NCBI RefSeq assembly: GCF_006491645.1
Contig: NZ_VDCZ01000002.1
Coordinates: forward strand, 372,001-436,000
Reading direction: 5' to 3'
From: Flavobacterium profundi
GTDB taxonomy: Bacteria > Bacteroidota > Bacteroidia > Flavobacteriales > Flavobacteriaceae
DNA: 64,000 nt
Below the pieces are notes generated by a model. It worked only from the letters and a program-made list of their open reading frames with translations. It was not told where the DNA came from and did no database searches. Of this stretch, positions 48,837 through 57,714 are shown in pieces (within the stretch, counting starts at the first letter, position 1; each line of letters starts with the position of its first letter). The position numbers and the translations under genes were made by a program.

Positions 48837-48866
48837 AAAAAGACCTTCTTCGGAAGGTCTTTTTTA
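48837..48866 (+). terminator. Terminator with a UUCG tetraloop
   Basis: The 12-bp stem AAAAAGACCTTC (48837-48848) pairs with GAAGGTCTTTTT (48853-48864) around TTCG, a very stable loop closed by C-G. It follows the stop codon at 48811. Confidence 0.9.
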
Positions 48867-48998
48867 TGGGATAACCTCAAAAAAACAGCATCTTAATATT
48901 CTATAACAGTCTTACAAAATCCTGTAACAAGCAAGGGGGAATCGTTTCGTAATTTTACACTAACAAATTAATAGTTAAACAGTAAAAACATTTAAATT

Positions 48999-49544
48999 AT
49001 GAAAAAGAAAATAGCTATTTTGGCTACCAATGGATTTGAAGAAGTAGAATTAACATCACCTAAAGAAGCTCTTGAAAAAGAAGGCTGGAGTACAGAAATT
49101 GTAAGTCCGAAATCGGGAAGTATTAAAGCTTGGGCGTCAACAGATTGGGGAAAATTATACCCCGTTGATAAAACACTAGAGGAAGTACATGCATCCGATT
49201 ATAATGCGCTGCTTTTACCAGGAGGCGTGATTAATCCAGATCAATTACGAACGAATGAAAAAGCATTAGAATTTGTGAAAGCTTTTTTTGAAGCGGGGAA
49301 ACCCGTAGCTGCCATTTGTCATGGTCCACAAACATTAATTAGTGCAGACGTAGTAGATGGTAGAAAAATGACTTCTTATCCTTCTATCAAACAAGATTTA
49401 ATCAACGCAGGTGCCGAATGGCATGATAAAGAAGTAGTAGTCGACAAAGGATTAGTAACCAGTAGAAATCCTGATGATTTACCGGCTTTCAACAAAAAAA
49501 TGATTGAAGAAATTAAAGAAGGGAAACACGAACCAGTATTGTAA
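48999..49544 (+). CDS. DJ-1/PfpI family protein (class I amidotransferase-like)
   Basis: 181 residues. The nucleophile C107 lies in AAICHGPQTL, with H108 beside it and E14/E15 in the N-terminal NGFEEVE loop, as in PfpI and YhbO. Bacterial members are linked to stress protection as proteases, chaperones or glyoxalases; which applies is not decided by sequence. It lies alone with a terminator 32 bp downstream. Confidence 0.92.
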   Translation: MKKKIAILATNGFEEVELTSPKEALEKEGWSTEIVSPKSGSIKAWASTDWGKLYPVDKTLEEVHASDYNALLLPGGVINPDQLRTNEKALEFVKAFFEAGKPVAAICHGPQTLISADVVDGRKMTSYPSIKQDLINAGAEWHDKEVVVDKGLVTSRNPDDLPAFNKKMIEEIKEGKHEPVL

Positions 49545-49575
49545 TCCTTTATTCTATTTTTTATATTACAAAAAG

Positions 49576-49608
49576 AAAGATCTTTCAATAATGAAAGGTC
49601 TTTTTTAT
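49576..49608 (+). terminator. Terminator after the PfpI-family gene
   Basis: A 12-bp stem (49576-49587 with 49592-49603, one G-T pair) built on CTTTCA/TGAAAG is followed by a T run. Confidence 0.82.
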
Positions 49609-49650
49609 TTAAGAAAACATTCATTTAAAACCAAATAGCTTATCGCGAAT

Positions 49651-49881
49651 ACCTTTTAGCTTATTATAAAAAGCTTTGGGGTTGAAATTAAGAGCTTTTT
49701 GCTTATAATTAATAGCTATAAGGTTATAATTAGAACCTTTTTGGTTATTGCTAATAGCTTTTTGCTTATAATTTGAACCTTTTTGGTTATAAATAATAGC
49801 TTTTAGCTTATAATTTGAACCTTTTTGGTTATTACTAATAGCTTATAGGCTGTAATTAATTGCTTTTAGCTCTTATTAAAT
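49651..49881. repeat. 21-bp tandem repeat array, 11 degenerate units
   Basis: Eleven consecutive units of exactly 21 bp fill 49651-49881. Most units start AGC or ACC, then a T-rich centre, then GCT or GGT, then TTATAAT and a variable end. Within a unit, bases 1-3 and 9-11 are complementary in most copies: ACC goes with GGT and AGC with GCT. The central units form a 42-bp dimer (ACC-unit then AGC-unit) repeated three times. There are no spacers, so it is not CRISPR. On the minus strand one frame stays open from 49842 to a TGA at 49621 but has no start codon. Confidence 0.95.
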
Positions 49882-49882
49882 A

Positions 49883-49914
49883 AAAAAACCTTTCATTGCT
49901 GAAAGGTTTTTTAT
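49883..49914. terminator. Hairpin bounding the 21-bp array, possible IcmF terminator
   Basis: The stem (49883-49895 with 49900-49912) contains CCTTTCA/TGAAAGG with A and T runs on both sides. Its core is nearly the same as that of the hairpin at 49576, on the other side of the array. It could end the IcmF transcript coming from the right. Confidence 0.75.
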
Positions 49915-49950
49915 TTATAATCTTTAATTTTTAGTCTGAAATATTTCCTC

Positions 49951-50034
49951 AAGCTCGGTAGAAGCGATTCGCACCAAATCTTTTTTAAAGATTTCGATTA
50001 TCTCAAATGCTTCGACAAGCTCAGTAGAAGCGAT
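49951..50034. repeat. Imperfect 18-bp direct repeat, 66 bp apart
   Basis: AAGCTCGGTAGAAGCGAT (49951-49968) and AAGCTCAGTAGAAGCGAT (50017-50034) differ at one base. They lie in the gap downstream of IcmF. A minus-strand frame of 47 codons without an ATG (50067-49924) reads through both as IASTEL. Confidence 0.75.
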
Positions 50035-50082
50035 ATGCAATTCTTCAACTTCGGCTTCTGCCTGGTTTCAGATGCATCCTGC

Positions 50083-53000
50083 TTACATATTACGTCTGTA
50101 CTGACCTCCTACTTCAAATAAACCAGAAGTAATTTGACCTAACGAACAATACTTAGTAGCATTCATTAATACTTCAAATATATTTTGGTTGGTAATAGCT
50201 GCTTCTTGTAACAAGGCAATTTGTTCTTTTACTTTATCTGCATGTGCTTTGTGCAAGTTTTCCAATGTCTTAATTTGGAATTGTTTTTCTTCTTCTGTCG
50301 CACGAATTACTTCCGCAGGAATAACCGTTGGGGAACCTTTCGAACTTAAGAAAGTATTCACACCAATAATTGGGAATTCTCCTGTATGTTTCAACGTTTC
50401 ATAATACAACGATTCTTCTTGAATTTTACTTCTTTGGTACATGGTTTCCATAGCACCCAAAACCCCTCCTCTTTCGGTAATTCTATCAAATTCTGCTAAA
50501 ACCGCTTCTTCTACTAAATCGGTTAATTCTTCAATAATAAACGAACCTTGTATGGGGTTTTCGTTTTTCGCTAAACCTAATTCTTTATTGATAATCAATT
50601 GAATTGCCATCGCTCTACGCACCGATTCTTCTGTTGGTGTGGTAATCGCTTCATCATACGCATTGGTATGCAAGGAATTACAGTTATCATAATTGGCATA
50701 TAACGCTTGCAACGTTGTACGAATATCATTGAAATCAATTTCTTGTGCATGCAAAGAACGACCCGATGTTTGAATATGGTATTTCAACATTTGCGCTCTT
50801 TCATTCGCACCATATTTTAATTTTAAGGCTTTCGCCCAAATTTTACGTGCTACACGTCCAATAACTGCATATTCTGGGTCAATACCATTTGAGAAAAAGA
50901 ACGATAAGTTCGGTCCGAAAGCATTGATATCCATACCTCTACTCAAGTAATATTCCACGTAAGTGAAACCATTGGCTAAAGTAAACGCCAATTGTGTAAT
51001 AGGATTAGCACCTGCTTCTGCAATATGGTAACCTGAAATGGAAACCGAGTAGAAATTACGTACATTTTGTTGGATGAAATATTCCTGAACATCACCCATT
51101 AATCGCAACGCAAATTCTGTAGAGAAAATACACGTATTTTGCGCTTGGTCTTCTTTTAGAATATCTGCTTGAACCGTACCACGCACTTGCGCTAAGGTTT
51201 TTATTTTAATATCTTGGTACACATCAGCTGGTAAAACTTGATCTCCAGTTACACCAAGAAGCATTAATCCTAAACCATCATTCCCTTCAGGCAAAGCCCC
51301 GTTATAGGTGGGTCTTTCTAAATCTTTAGCTTTATAAATCGCTTTAATTTTAGCCTCTACTTCTGCTTCTAAACCATTTTCTTTAATATACTTTTCACAA
51401 TTTTGATCGATAGCTGCATTCATAAAGAAACCTAACAATATAGGTGCTGGTCCATTAATCGTCATGGAAACAGAAGTTGCTGGGTGACTCAAATCAAAAC
51501 CAGAATATAATTTTTTTGCATCATCCAAACAACAAATTGAAACTCCTGCATTCCCAATTTTACCGTAAATATCAGGTCTGTGATCGGGATCATTTCCGTA
51601 AAGTGTTACCGAATCAAAAGCCGTTGACAAACGTTTTGCTGGCATACCCAAACTCACGTAGTGGAAACGACGATTGGTACGTTCTGGTCCTCCTTCACCT
51701 GCAAACATACGCGTTGGATCTTCCCCTTCACGTTTAAACGGATACAGTCCTGATGCAAATGGGAATTCTCCAGGTACATTTTCTTGTAAATTCCATCTTA
51801 AAATATCACCCCAAGCTTGGTACTTTGGTAAGGCAATTTTAGGAATTTGTGTATGTGATAACGACTCACTATGCGTTTTAATTTCAATTACTTTATCCCT
51901 TACTTTAAACGAGTAAATAGGATTCTTGTATTTATTTACTTTTTCATCCCAAGTTTGAATTACTTCCCAATTGTATGGGTCTAAATTCATTTTAACTCGG
52001 TCAAATTCTTTTACTAAAAGGGAAACGAAATCTTTGTTTGAATCGTTAATTTGTAAAGACGATTCAACGATTCCTGCTTTATCAATTTGAGGGAAATTTC
52101 CGTTTACCGATTCTATTGTTTTGAAAATTCCATATAATTTTTGAGCCACTTCAACTTGCGTTAAAACCGTCTCATCATATTTGCGATTGTTTTCAGCAAT
52201 CTCTGATAAATAACGCGTTCTATGTGGAGGAATAACGAAGATTTTCTCACTCATTTCTTTGGTGATTTCAAAAGTAGAGTGTAAATCAATTCCTGTTTTC
52301 TCCACAATTTTATCCATTATCGCTTTGTAGAGCGAATTCATTCCAGGATCGTTAAATTGAGACGCAATGGTTCCAAAAACAGGCATATCATCTGGATTGG
52401 CATCCCAAAGATTATGATTGCGTTGGTATTGTTTTTTTACATCACGAATAGCATCTAAAGCACCTCTTTTGTCAAATTTATTTAGTGCTACCAAATCTGC
52501 GAAATCCAACATATCAATTTTTTCCAACTGAGTAGCTGCACCAAATTCAGGTGTCATTACATACAAAGAAACGTCAGAGTGGTCCATAATTTCAGTATCC
52601 GATTGTCCGATACCTGAAGTTTCCAATACAATTAAATCGTATTTCGCCGCTTTTAAAACTTGAATCGCTTCCGCAACATATTTTGATAAAGCTAAATTAG
52701 ATTGACGTGTAGCTAACGAACGCATGTATACTCTTGGATTATTAATGGCATTCATACGAATACGATCTCCTAATAAAGCACCACCTGTTTTACGTTTGGA
52801 TGGATCGACTGAAATTAAACCAATTGTTTTCTCAGGGAAATCAATTAAAAAACGACGTACTAATTCGTCTACTAAAGACGATTTACCTGCTCCACCTGTT
52901 CCAGTAATTCCTAAAACGGGTGTGGTTGACGTTTGGTTTTCTTGATGAATTTTATCTAATGTTGCTTTTGCAATTTCAGGGAAATTTTCAGCTGCAGAAA

Positions 53001-53508
53001 TTACACGTGCAATATCACGAGGGTTTTTATTCATTAAATGATCTGCTTCTCCATTTAGAGAATCTCCAATAGGAAAATCAGAACGTTTTACTAAATCGTT
53101 AATCATTCCTTGCAATCCCATGGCACGACCATCATCTGGAGAATAGATTTTTTCAATTCCATATTCATGCAATTCTTCAATTTCAGAAGGGAGAATAACA
53201 CCACCTCCACCAGCAAAAATTTTGATATGACTTGCTCCTTTTTCGTTCAGCAAATCAAACATATATTTTAAATATTCGGTATGACCACCTTGGTAAGAAG
53301 TCATAGCAATTGCATTGGCATCTTCTTGAATAGCCGTATTCACTACTTCTTCCACACTTCTATCATGACCTAAATGAATGACTTCACATCCAGTAGCTTG
53401 AATGATTCTTCTCATGATATTGATTGCTGCATCATGTCCATCAAAAAGTGAAGCTGCAGTAACAATTCTTACTTTATTAACAGGAATATATGGTTTTTGT
53501 TGCTCCAT
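50083..53508 (-). CDS. icmF: Fused isobutyryl-CoA mutase (IcmF), methylmalonyl-CoA mutase family
   Basis: 1141 residues, the length of IcmF. Domain order: an N-terminal cobalamin-binding domain (about 13-140) with the base-off ligand H25 in FDGHDAAIN, a MeaB-like G-protein chaperone (about 195-420) with P-loop GTGGAGKS at 203-210 and NKFD for guanine, a linker, then the mutase barrel (about 560-1110) containing [19 protein letters not shown] and [10 protein letters not shown]. The phenylalanine in YPFKR and the GEDPTR segment are typical of isobutyryl-CoA mutases, not methylmalonyl-CoA mutase. The enzyme interconverts isobutyryl- and n-butyryl-CoA with adenosylcobalamin. A perfect 14-bp palindrome lies just upstream. 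Confidence 0.92.
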   Translation of the reverse strand: MEQQKPYIPVNKVRIVTAASLFDGHDAAINIMRRIIQATGCEVIHLGHDRSVEEVVNTAIQEDANAIAMTSYQGGHTEYLKYMFDLLNEKGASHIKIFAGGGGVILPSEIEELHEYGIEKIYSPDDGRAMGLQGMINDLVKRSDFPIGDSLNGEADHLMNKNPRDIARVISAAENFPEIAKATLDKIHQENQTSTTPVLGITGTGGAGKSSLVDELVRRFLIDFPEKTIGLISVDPSKRKTGGALLGDRIRMNAINNPRVYMRSLATRQSNLALSKYVAEAIQVLKAAKYDLIVLETSGIGQSDTEIMDHSDVSLYVMTPEFGAATQLEKIDMLDFADLVALNKFDKRGALDAIRDVKKQYQRNHNLWDANPDDMPVFGTIASQFNDPGMNSLYKAIMDKIVEKTGIDLHSTFEITKEMSEKIFVIPPHRTRYLSEIAENNRKYDETVLTQVEVAQKLYGIFKTIESVNGNFPQIDKAGIVESSLQINDSNKDFVSLLVKEFDRVKMNLDPYNWEVIQTWDEKVNKYKNPIYSFKVRDKVIEIKTHSESLSHTQIPKIALPKYQAWGDILRWNLQENVPGEFPFASGLYPFKREGEDPTRMFAGEGGPERTNRRFHYVSLGMPAKRLSTAFDSVTLYGNDPDHRPDIYGKIGNAGVSICCLDDAKKLYSGFDLSHPATSVSMTINGPAPILLGFFMNAAIDQNCEKYIKENGLEAEVEAKIKAIYKAKDLERPTYNGALPEGNDGLGLMLLGVTGDQVLPADVYQDIKIKTLAQVRGTVQADILKEDQAQNTCIFSTEFALRLMGDVQEYFIQQNVRNFYSVSISGYHIAEAGANPITQLAFTLANGFTYVEYYLSRGMDINAFGPNLSFFFSNGIDPEYAVIGRVARKIWAKALKLKYGANERAQMLKYHIQTSGRSLHAQEIDFNDIRTTLQALYANYDNCNSLHTNAYDEAITTPTEESVRRAMAIQLIINKELGLAKNENPIQGSFIIEELTDLVEEAVLAEFDRITERGGVLGAMETMYQRSKIQEESLYYETLKHTGEFPIIGVNTFLSSKGSPTVIPAEVIRATEEEKQFQIKTLENLHKAHADKVKEQIALLQEAAITNQNIFEVLMNATKYCSLGQITSGLFEVGGQYRRNM

Positions 53509-53547
53509 TGATAATTTTATAACTATTTAAAGGGTGCAATTTACGAA

Positions 53548-53580
53548 ATTATCAGTCATTTAAAACAAATGACTGATAAT
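53548..53580. promoter_or_regulatory. Perfect 14-bp inverted repeat upstream of icmF
   Basis: ATTATCAGTCATTT (53548-53561) and AAATGACTGATAAT (53567-53580) flank AAAAC. On the minus strand the palindrome ends a few bases before a -7-like TAAATTG, about 35-40 bases ahead of the icmF ATG. It could be an operator, or a terminator for the gene at 53602; no clear T run follows it. Confidence 0.55.
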
Positions 53581-53601
53581 ATATTGTGTAATTAATAAAA
53601 A

Positions 53602-55869
53602 TTATTTTTTATTAATTTTACTGGTGTAAGTACCTTTTTCAGTAAAAATTTTAATCAAATAAGTACCTGAATTTAGTTCCGAAATAGAGAAACTGTTTTC
53701 ATTAGCTAAAAATGTTTTTATTTCCTGACCTAAAAGATTCGAAATTGTAATTTTTTGAATTGTAAACGAACTTTCCACTTTAAAAGAATCCAAAGTTGGA
53801 TTAGGATAAATTAAGAAATCCGATTTTTGAAAAGATTCGTTATTTAAAACAGTAATTGGAATACAATCTGAAGTTACTGAGTTTCCAATTCCATTTGTAA
53901 TAATAACAGCATAATTACCTGTATTTGTTACTACAAAATCTTGGGTATTAGCACCAACAATTGGTAAATTGGTATCGCAATCTATCCATTGATACGTTTC
54001 ATCATTTTCTACTGCCGATAAAAGGTATCCATTTTGAGTTACTTGATTGGAAGGAAAACAAGTACGAACGCTAAAACTTTCTGTCATAGAACGACAAGAA
54101 ACACCAGAATACTCATTTAGTACTTCATAGATACCTGCTTGTTGTACTTCGATAGATTGATTATTGGTTCCACTTACTACAGAAAAATTAGAATTAGTTG
54201 GACTATTCCAATTATAAGAAGTATAACCGTTTGTTCCTGATAAAACAGTATTTGGGTTACATATATACACCACTTGGTTTGTATCACAAGAAGATGCTAA
54301 CAAATCGTTTTCAATTGTATATGAAGTTGTAGTACAACCAAAATTAGTTATATTCATTTCATCTGAAAAAACAGCAGTATTTACAATACCTCTGTAAGTT
54401 GCATAACTTTCGGAAGAAAATACATTGGTACAAGAAGTATCTAAATCTAAACAAGAACAAACTACTTTTGCATGTATTCTAATTTCTTGTACACTGCTAT
54501 TTTGGGTTACTAAATTATCATCTATTGTAAACACCAAGGTTCTTGTTCCTGCATCGTAAGATGTTAAAGCAACACCTGTTGGTAAAACCAAATCGGTATT
54601 AGGATTGAACGTAATATTTAAAGGTAAGACTTTTTTAATAGTGGTATTCACCGCGTCATCAGTACCTGTATTTTGAAATTGAATCCCATACACTACTTCC
54701 TGACAAATACGTAAAGGTTGATTTGTAATATCATTACCTATAGTATTTTCTATACTTTGAGTAATTACAATTTTTGGTTCAACAATATCTACAACAAGTG
54801 CAAATAAATAAGGATCATAAGTGTCTCCATCTGTTTCTAAAGTAAATGTAGCACTAGTTGCATTGTTAGCAATCACTGAATTTGAAGGGTTAGGAACATT
54901 AAATATATCTAAATCAAGACCCAATGTATTTGAACTATTGGGTACTCTATTTACTGGCATTCCATTATTACTGATTGTACTATTGAAAAAATTATTAGCT
55001 ATTCTATTAGGTGTAGACATAGATGTTCCATTAATACGGAATCTATCATCTGTAAAAGATCTATCACCTTCTAAAGATGCTATTCCTAATTTTACTTTTA
55101 CCGAACCAACTGGTATTGTTGTAAAACCATTAATAACAATATCAAGTGGAGGACTACTGGCCACTATTTCTGATAAACCATCAAAAATTGTAATATTTTT
55201 ACTTGTAGCAAAAGGACTTTCATAAATTATTATTAAATTCCAACCACCAGAAAATCCCGCTCCTCTAGATGCTCTTTGATTAGCTATTGTATAAGTTCCA
55301 TTTGCGTCCGAAAGACCTTGCAACAAACTCGTTACATTTTTATAACAAACATAAGGAACTGAAGTAATTGGTAATTCAGTTGCACCAATAATAATATCAT
55401 CTTCTTCTCCAATTGGATCTGCATCTTCATCAGCAATAATATCAATATACTCTCCATTTGGTATTTTAAATTTCACCGTATTCCAATCAGTATAAATTTC
55501 TTCATTATTTTGATTATCTGTTTCGCTACGGTATTTAGCTCCCCAATATAATCCTGCATACACTATTCTTTTACAATCAGAAGGTATATCTAAATCTGCA
55601 CTACTAGAACTAAAAGTAGCTGCATCATTATCAATATCTATATATTGCATATTGAAGCCATTATTACTTCCTGTTCCCATGTAAGGGACATTCGCAGAAT
55701 TTACTCCAGATTGTCTATTGAGAATATTATTTCCAATTAAAACTAAATCTCCTTTTACTTCTATATTCCCTTGCGGTAAACGCGTTGAAAAAGGCACATG
55801 ATTTTGAGCATGTAACGAAATGCAATTTAAAAAAAAAGCTAGAATTAAAAATAAGTAGCTTTGTTTCAT
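53602..55869 (-). CDS. Large secreted protein with T9SS type A sorting domain
   Basis: 755 residues with a signal peptide ending near 21. An N-terminal domain (about 25-350) carries the DCKRIVYAGLYWGAKY and GGWNLIIIYESP segments common to Bacteroidetes surface proteins. Residues about 365-530 resemble a DUF11-type domain (QNTGTDDAVNTTIKKVLP, AGTRTLVFTIDDNL), with a cysteine cluster (CSCLDLDTSC). Further modules carry cysteine pairs. The last 75 residues are a type A sorting domain (FLIYPNPTLDSFKV, ISNLLGQEIKT, LNSGTYLIKIF). It is exported by type IX secretion; no catalytic motif is seen. Confidence 0.87.
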   Translation of the reverse strand: MKQSYLFLILAFFLNCISLHAQNHVPFSTRLPQGNIEVKGDLVLIGNNILNRQSGVNSANVPYMGTGSNNGFNMQYIDIDNDAATFSSSSADLDIPSDCKRIVYAGLYWGAKYRSETDNQNNEEIYTDWNTVKFKIPNGEYIDIIADEDADPIGEEDDIIIGATELPITSVPYVCYKNVTSLLQGLSDANGTYTIANQRASRGAGFSGGWNLIIIYESPFATSKNITIFDGLSEIVASSPPLDIVINGFTTIPVGSVKVKLGIASLEGDRSFTDDRFRINGTSMSTPNRIANNFFNSTISNNGMPVNRVPNSSNTLGLDLDIFNVPNPSNSVIANNATSATFTLETDGDTYDPYLFALVVDIVEPKIVITQSIENTIGNDITNQPLRICQEVVYGIQFQNTGTDDAVNTTIKKVLPLNITFNPNTDLVLPTGVALTSYDAGTRTLVFTIDDNLVTQNSSVQEIRIHAKVVCSCLDLDTSCTNVFSSESYATYRGIVNTAVFSDEMNITNFGCTTTSYTIENDLLASSCDTNQVVYICNPNTVLSGTNGYTSYNWNSPTNSNFSVVSGTNNQSIEVQQAGIYEVLNEYSGVSCRSMTESFSVRTCFPSNQVTQNGYLLSAVENDETYQWIDCDTNLPIVGANTQDFVVTNTGNYAVIITNGIGNSVTSDCIPITVLNNESFQKSDFLIYPNPTLDSFKVESSFTIQKITISNLLGQEIKTFLANENSFSISELNSGTYLIKIFTEKGTYTSKINKK

Positions 55870-55896
55870 ACGATTAAGGTTTAAAAATTTAGTTTA

Positions 55897-55904
55897 CAAA
55901 TGTA
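55897..55904 (-). promoter_or_regulatory. Probable promoter -7 box (TACATTTG)
   Basis: The minus-strand TACATTTG fits TAnnTTTG and lies 28 bases before the ATG at 55869. Confidence 0.5.
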
Positions 55905-55989
55905 GGAAAATATAATTCAGTTAATTTTATTTTATGCATCTATAATCGAAAAGAAATAAATTATTTTAAAAAAAAAATTAAAAAGGCAT

Positions 55990-55997
55990 TATATTTG
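55990..55997 (+). promoter_or_regulatory. Probable promoter -7 box (TATATTTG)
   Basis: TATATTTG fits TAnnTTTG. It overlaps the TTG at 55995, so it argues that the DUF4197 gene starts at the ATG at 56022. Confidence 0.55.
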
Positions 55998-56021
55998 AAG
56001 AAAAGTCCTAAAATAGTACAC

Positions 56022-56732
56022 ATGAAAAAAATTGCATTTTGCGTATTGGCATTTATTAGTATCAGTTGTTCCGAGTTACAACAAGTTGTAAATCAATTAC
56101 CACAAGGTCCTGGTGGATTAAGTCAGTTAGATATTGCGAATGGTTTGAAAGAAGCCTTAGACAATGGAATTGACAAACAAGTTACCAAATTAACCGCTGT
56201 AGATGGTTTTTACAAAAATGAATTGGTAAAAATTTTATTACCTCAAGAACTACAAAAAGTAGACAAAGGCTTGAGGGATATTGGTTTATCCAAATTAGCC
56301 GATGAAGGTCTAAAAGTTTTAAATCGTGCTGCGGAAGATGCTGTTAAAGAAGCAACTCCTATTTTTGTGGATGCAGTAAAACAAATGACATTCAACGATG
56401 CTAAAAATATTTTAATGGGAGACAATAGAGCGGCTACTTCTTATTTAGAAAGTACCACTTCAAGTGCGTTGTACAGTAAATTCAATCCTGTAATTAAGAA
56501 TTCTTTCTCAAAAGTAGGTGCGGATAAAGTTTGGGCAAATATTATAACCAAATACAACAGTATTCCTTTTGTAAATCAAGTAAATCCAGACTTAACAGAT
56601 TATACTACCAATAAAGCTATGGAAGGTGTATTTAAAATGATTGCTATTGAAGAAGGAAATATTAGAACCCAGCTAAGTTCGAGAACTTCAGATTTATTAA
56701 AAAGAGTATTTGCATTACAAGATAATAAGTAA
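56022..56732 (+). CDS. DUF4197 domain lipoprotein
   Basis: 236 residues from the ATG at 56022; a TTG nine codons earlier is inside the promoter box. The signal MKKIAFCVLAFISISC ends in a lipobox with lipid on C16. The mature part is helical and matches DUF4197 (LKEALDNGIDKQVTKL, DGFYKNELVKILLP, FNDAKNILMGDNRAATSYL, NKAMEGVFKMIAIEEGNIR). Its function is unknown. No acidic surface-export signal follows the cysteine, so a periplasm-facing lipoprotein is likely. Confidence 0.9.
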   Translation: MKKIAFCVLAFISISCSELQQVVNQLPQGPGGLSQLDIANGLKEALDNGIDKQVTKLTAVDGFYKNELVKILLPQELQKVDKGLRDIGLSKLADEGLKVLNRAAEDAVKEATPIFVDAVKQMTFNDAKNILMGDNRAATSYLESTTSSALYSKFNPVIKNSFSKVGADKVWANIITKYNSIPFVNQVNPDLTDYTTNKAMEGVFKMIAIEEGNIRTQLSSRTSDLLKRVFALQDNK

Positions 56733-56806
56733 TTAAATTTTAATATTCAATAACATATATATAACACATTGTTAACACACCTTGGTCAAAAATAGTCGGA
56801 TATTTG

Positions 56807-56892
56807 CAGAGTTAAAAGTAACAAATCTCATATTTGTTTGGTTAAGGTTAGTTAAAAAAATTACCACGTTTCCCGAAACGTGGTTTTTTTAT
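56807..56892 (+). ncRNA. Candidate small RNA with its own promoter and terminator
   Basis: A promoter-like pair (TTG at 56782-56784 and GATATTTG at 56799-56806) is followed by about 85 bases with no open frame of note, then a strong terminator at 56863-56892. The body contains two TTTG-rich direct elements and a TTAAGGTTAGTTAAA stretch. Nothing else in the 181-bp gap needs a plus-strand promoter, since the next gene is on the minus strand. The -33 spacing (14) is shorter than ideal. The assignment is inference from layout. Confidence 0.45.
56863..56892 (+). terminator. Strong terminator of the small RNA candidate
   Basis: ACCACGTTTC (56863-56872) pairs with GAAACGTGGT (56875-56884) and is followed by a run of T. 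It lies 130 bp after the DUF4197 stop, so it may also end that transcript. Confidence 0.85.
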
Positions 56893-56913
56893 GTTTTTAA
56901 TTTTACCTATTTA

Positions 56914-57714
56914 TTAGGCAATTTTCTCATGTAATTTTTTAAAATAATCAAAAGCTTTAACCAATCGGCTTCCATACCAAGAAAACATTTCCCCATCTAC
57001 AAATACTGTTTTCGCATGATGGGTTGCTCTACCTATTTCAAAAGCATGTTCGTCTTTAAAAGGAAAAGGTTCAGAAGATAAAAACACATAATCGGGATCG
57101 CCTTCTAATCTAATTTTTCTAAGTTCGACTTCTGGATAACGACTGTCTTTATTTTCATAAATATTATTAAAATGATTTAAGTGTAATAATTCATTGATGA
57201 AAGTAGTATTTCCTGCTACCATATATGGGTTTGCCCAAATAAAATAAGCGGCTTTTTTAATGGGTTTGTCAGCAATATTTTTTTTAAAATCTTCCCAAGC
57301 AAAATGGGTTTTATCAATCCATTTTCTAGCTTCCGTTCGTTTATTAAAGAGCAATCCGAAATCATCAATCATTTTCAAATTATCTTCAATAGTCAGAACA
57401 TCGGTAACCCAAACCGGACAAACACTACTTAATTCTTCCACTATTTCTTTCGTATTCTCTTCTTTGTTACAAATAATAATATCAGGATTTAAGGCTTTGA
57501 TTTTATCTATTTTTATCTTTTTGGTACCACCAACAATCGTTTTGGTCGCTTTTAAATGATACGGATGTATGCAAAATTTTGTAATACCTACTAAACTATC
57601 TTCCAAACCTAAATCATATAATAATTCGGTTTGTGAAGGTACTAAAGAGATGATGCGTTTGGGTGTATATTCAAATAGGTGTTTTGTTCCCATTTGATCC
57701 ATTAATTCTTTCAT
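56914..57714 (-). CDS. Periplasmic-binding-protein-fold (BtuF/FhuD-like) protein without signal peptide
   Basis: 266 residues. The helical-backbone metal-receptor fold is recognisable: PKRIISLVPSQTELLYDLG, then LNPDIIICNKEENTKEIV, ADKPIKKAAYFIW and the C-terminal GSRLVKAFDYFKKL. BtuF and FhuD bind cobalamin or siderophores in the periplasm, but this protein has no signal peptide or lipobox, so it is probably cytoplasmic. The ligand is unknown. Its start overlaps the stop of the gene before by four bases. Confidence 0.83.
   Translation of the reverse strand: MKELMDQMGTKHLFEYTPKRIISLVPSQTELLYDLGLEDSLVGITKFCIHPYHLKATKTIVGGTKKIKIDKIKALNPDIIICNKEENTKEIVEELSSVCPVWVTDVLTIEDNLKMIDDFGLLFNKRTEARKWIDKTHFAWEDFKKNIADKPIKKAAYFIWANPYMVAGNTTFINELLHLNHFNNIYENKDSRYPEVELRKIRLEGDPDYVFLSSEPFPFKDEHAFEIGRATHHAKTVFVDGEMFSWYGSRLVKAFDYFKKLHEKIA

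Noticed and set aside
49651..49881. CRISPR array
   Set aside because: Units are directly adjacent with no unique spacers, they vary in sequence, and no cas gene is near.
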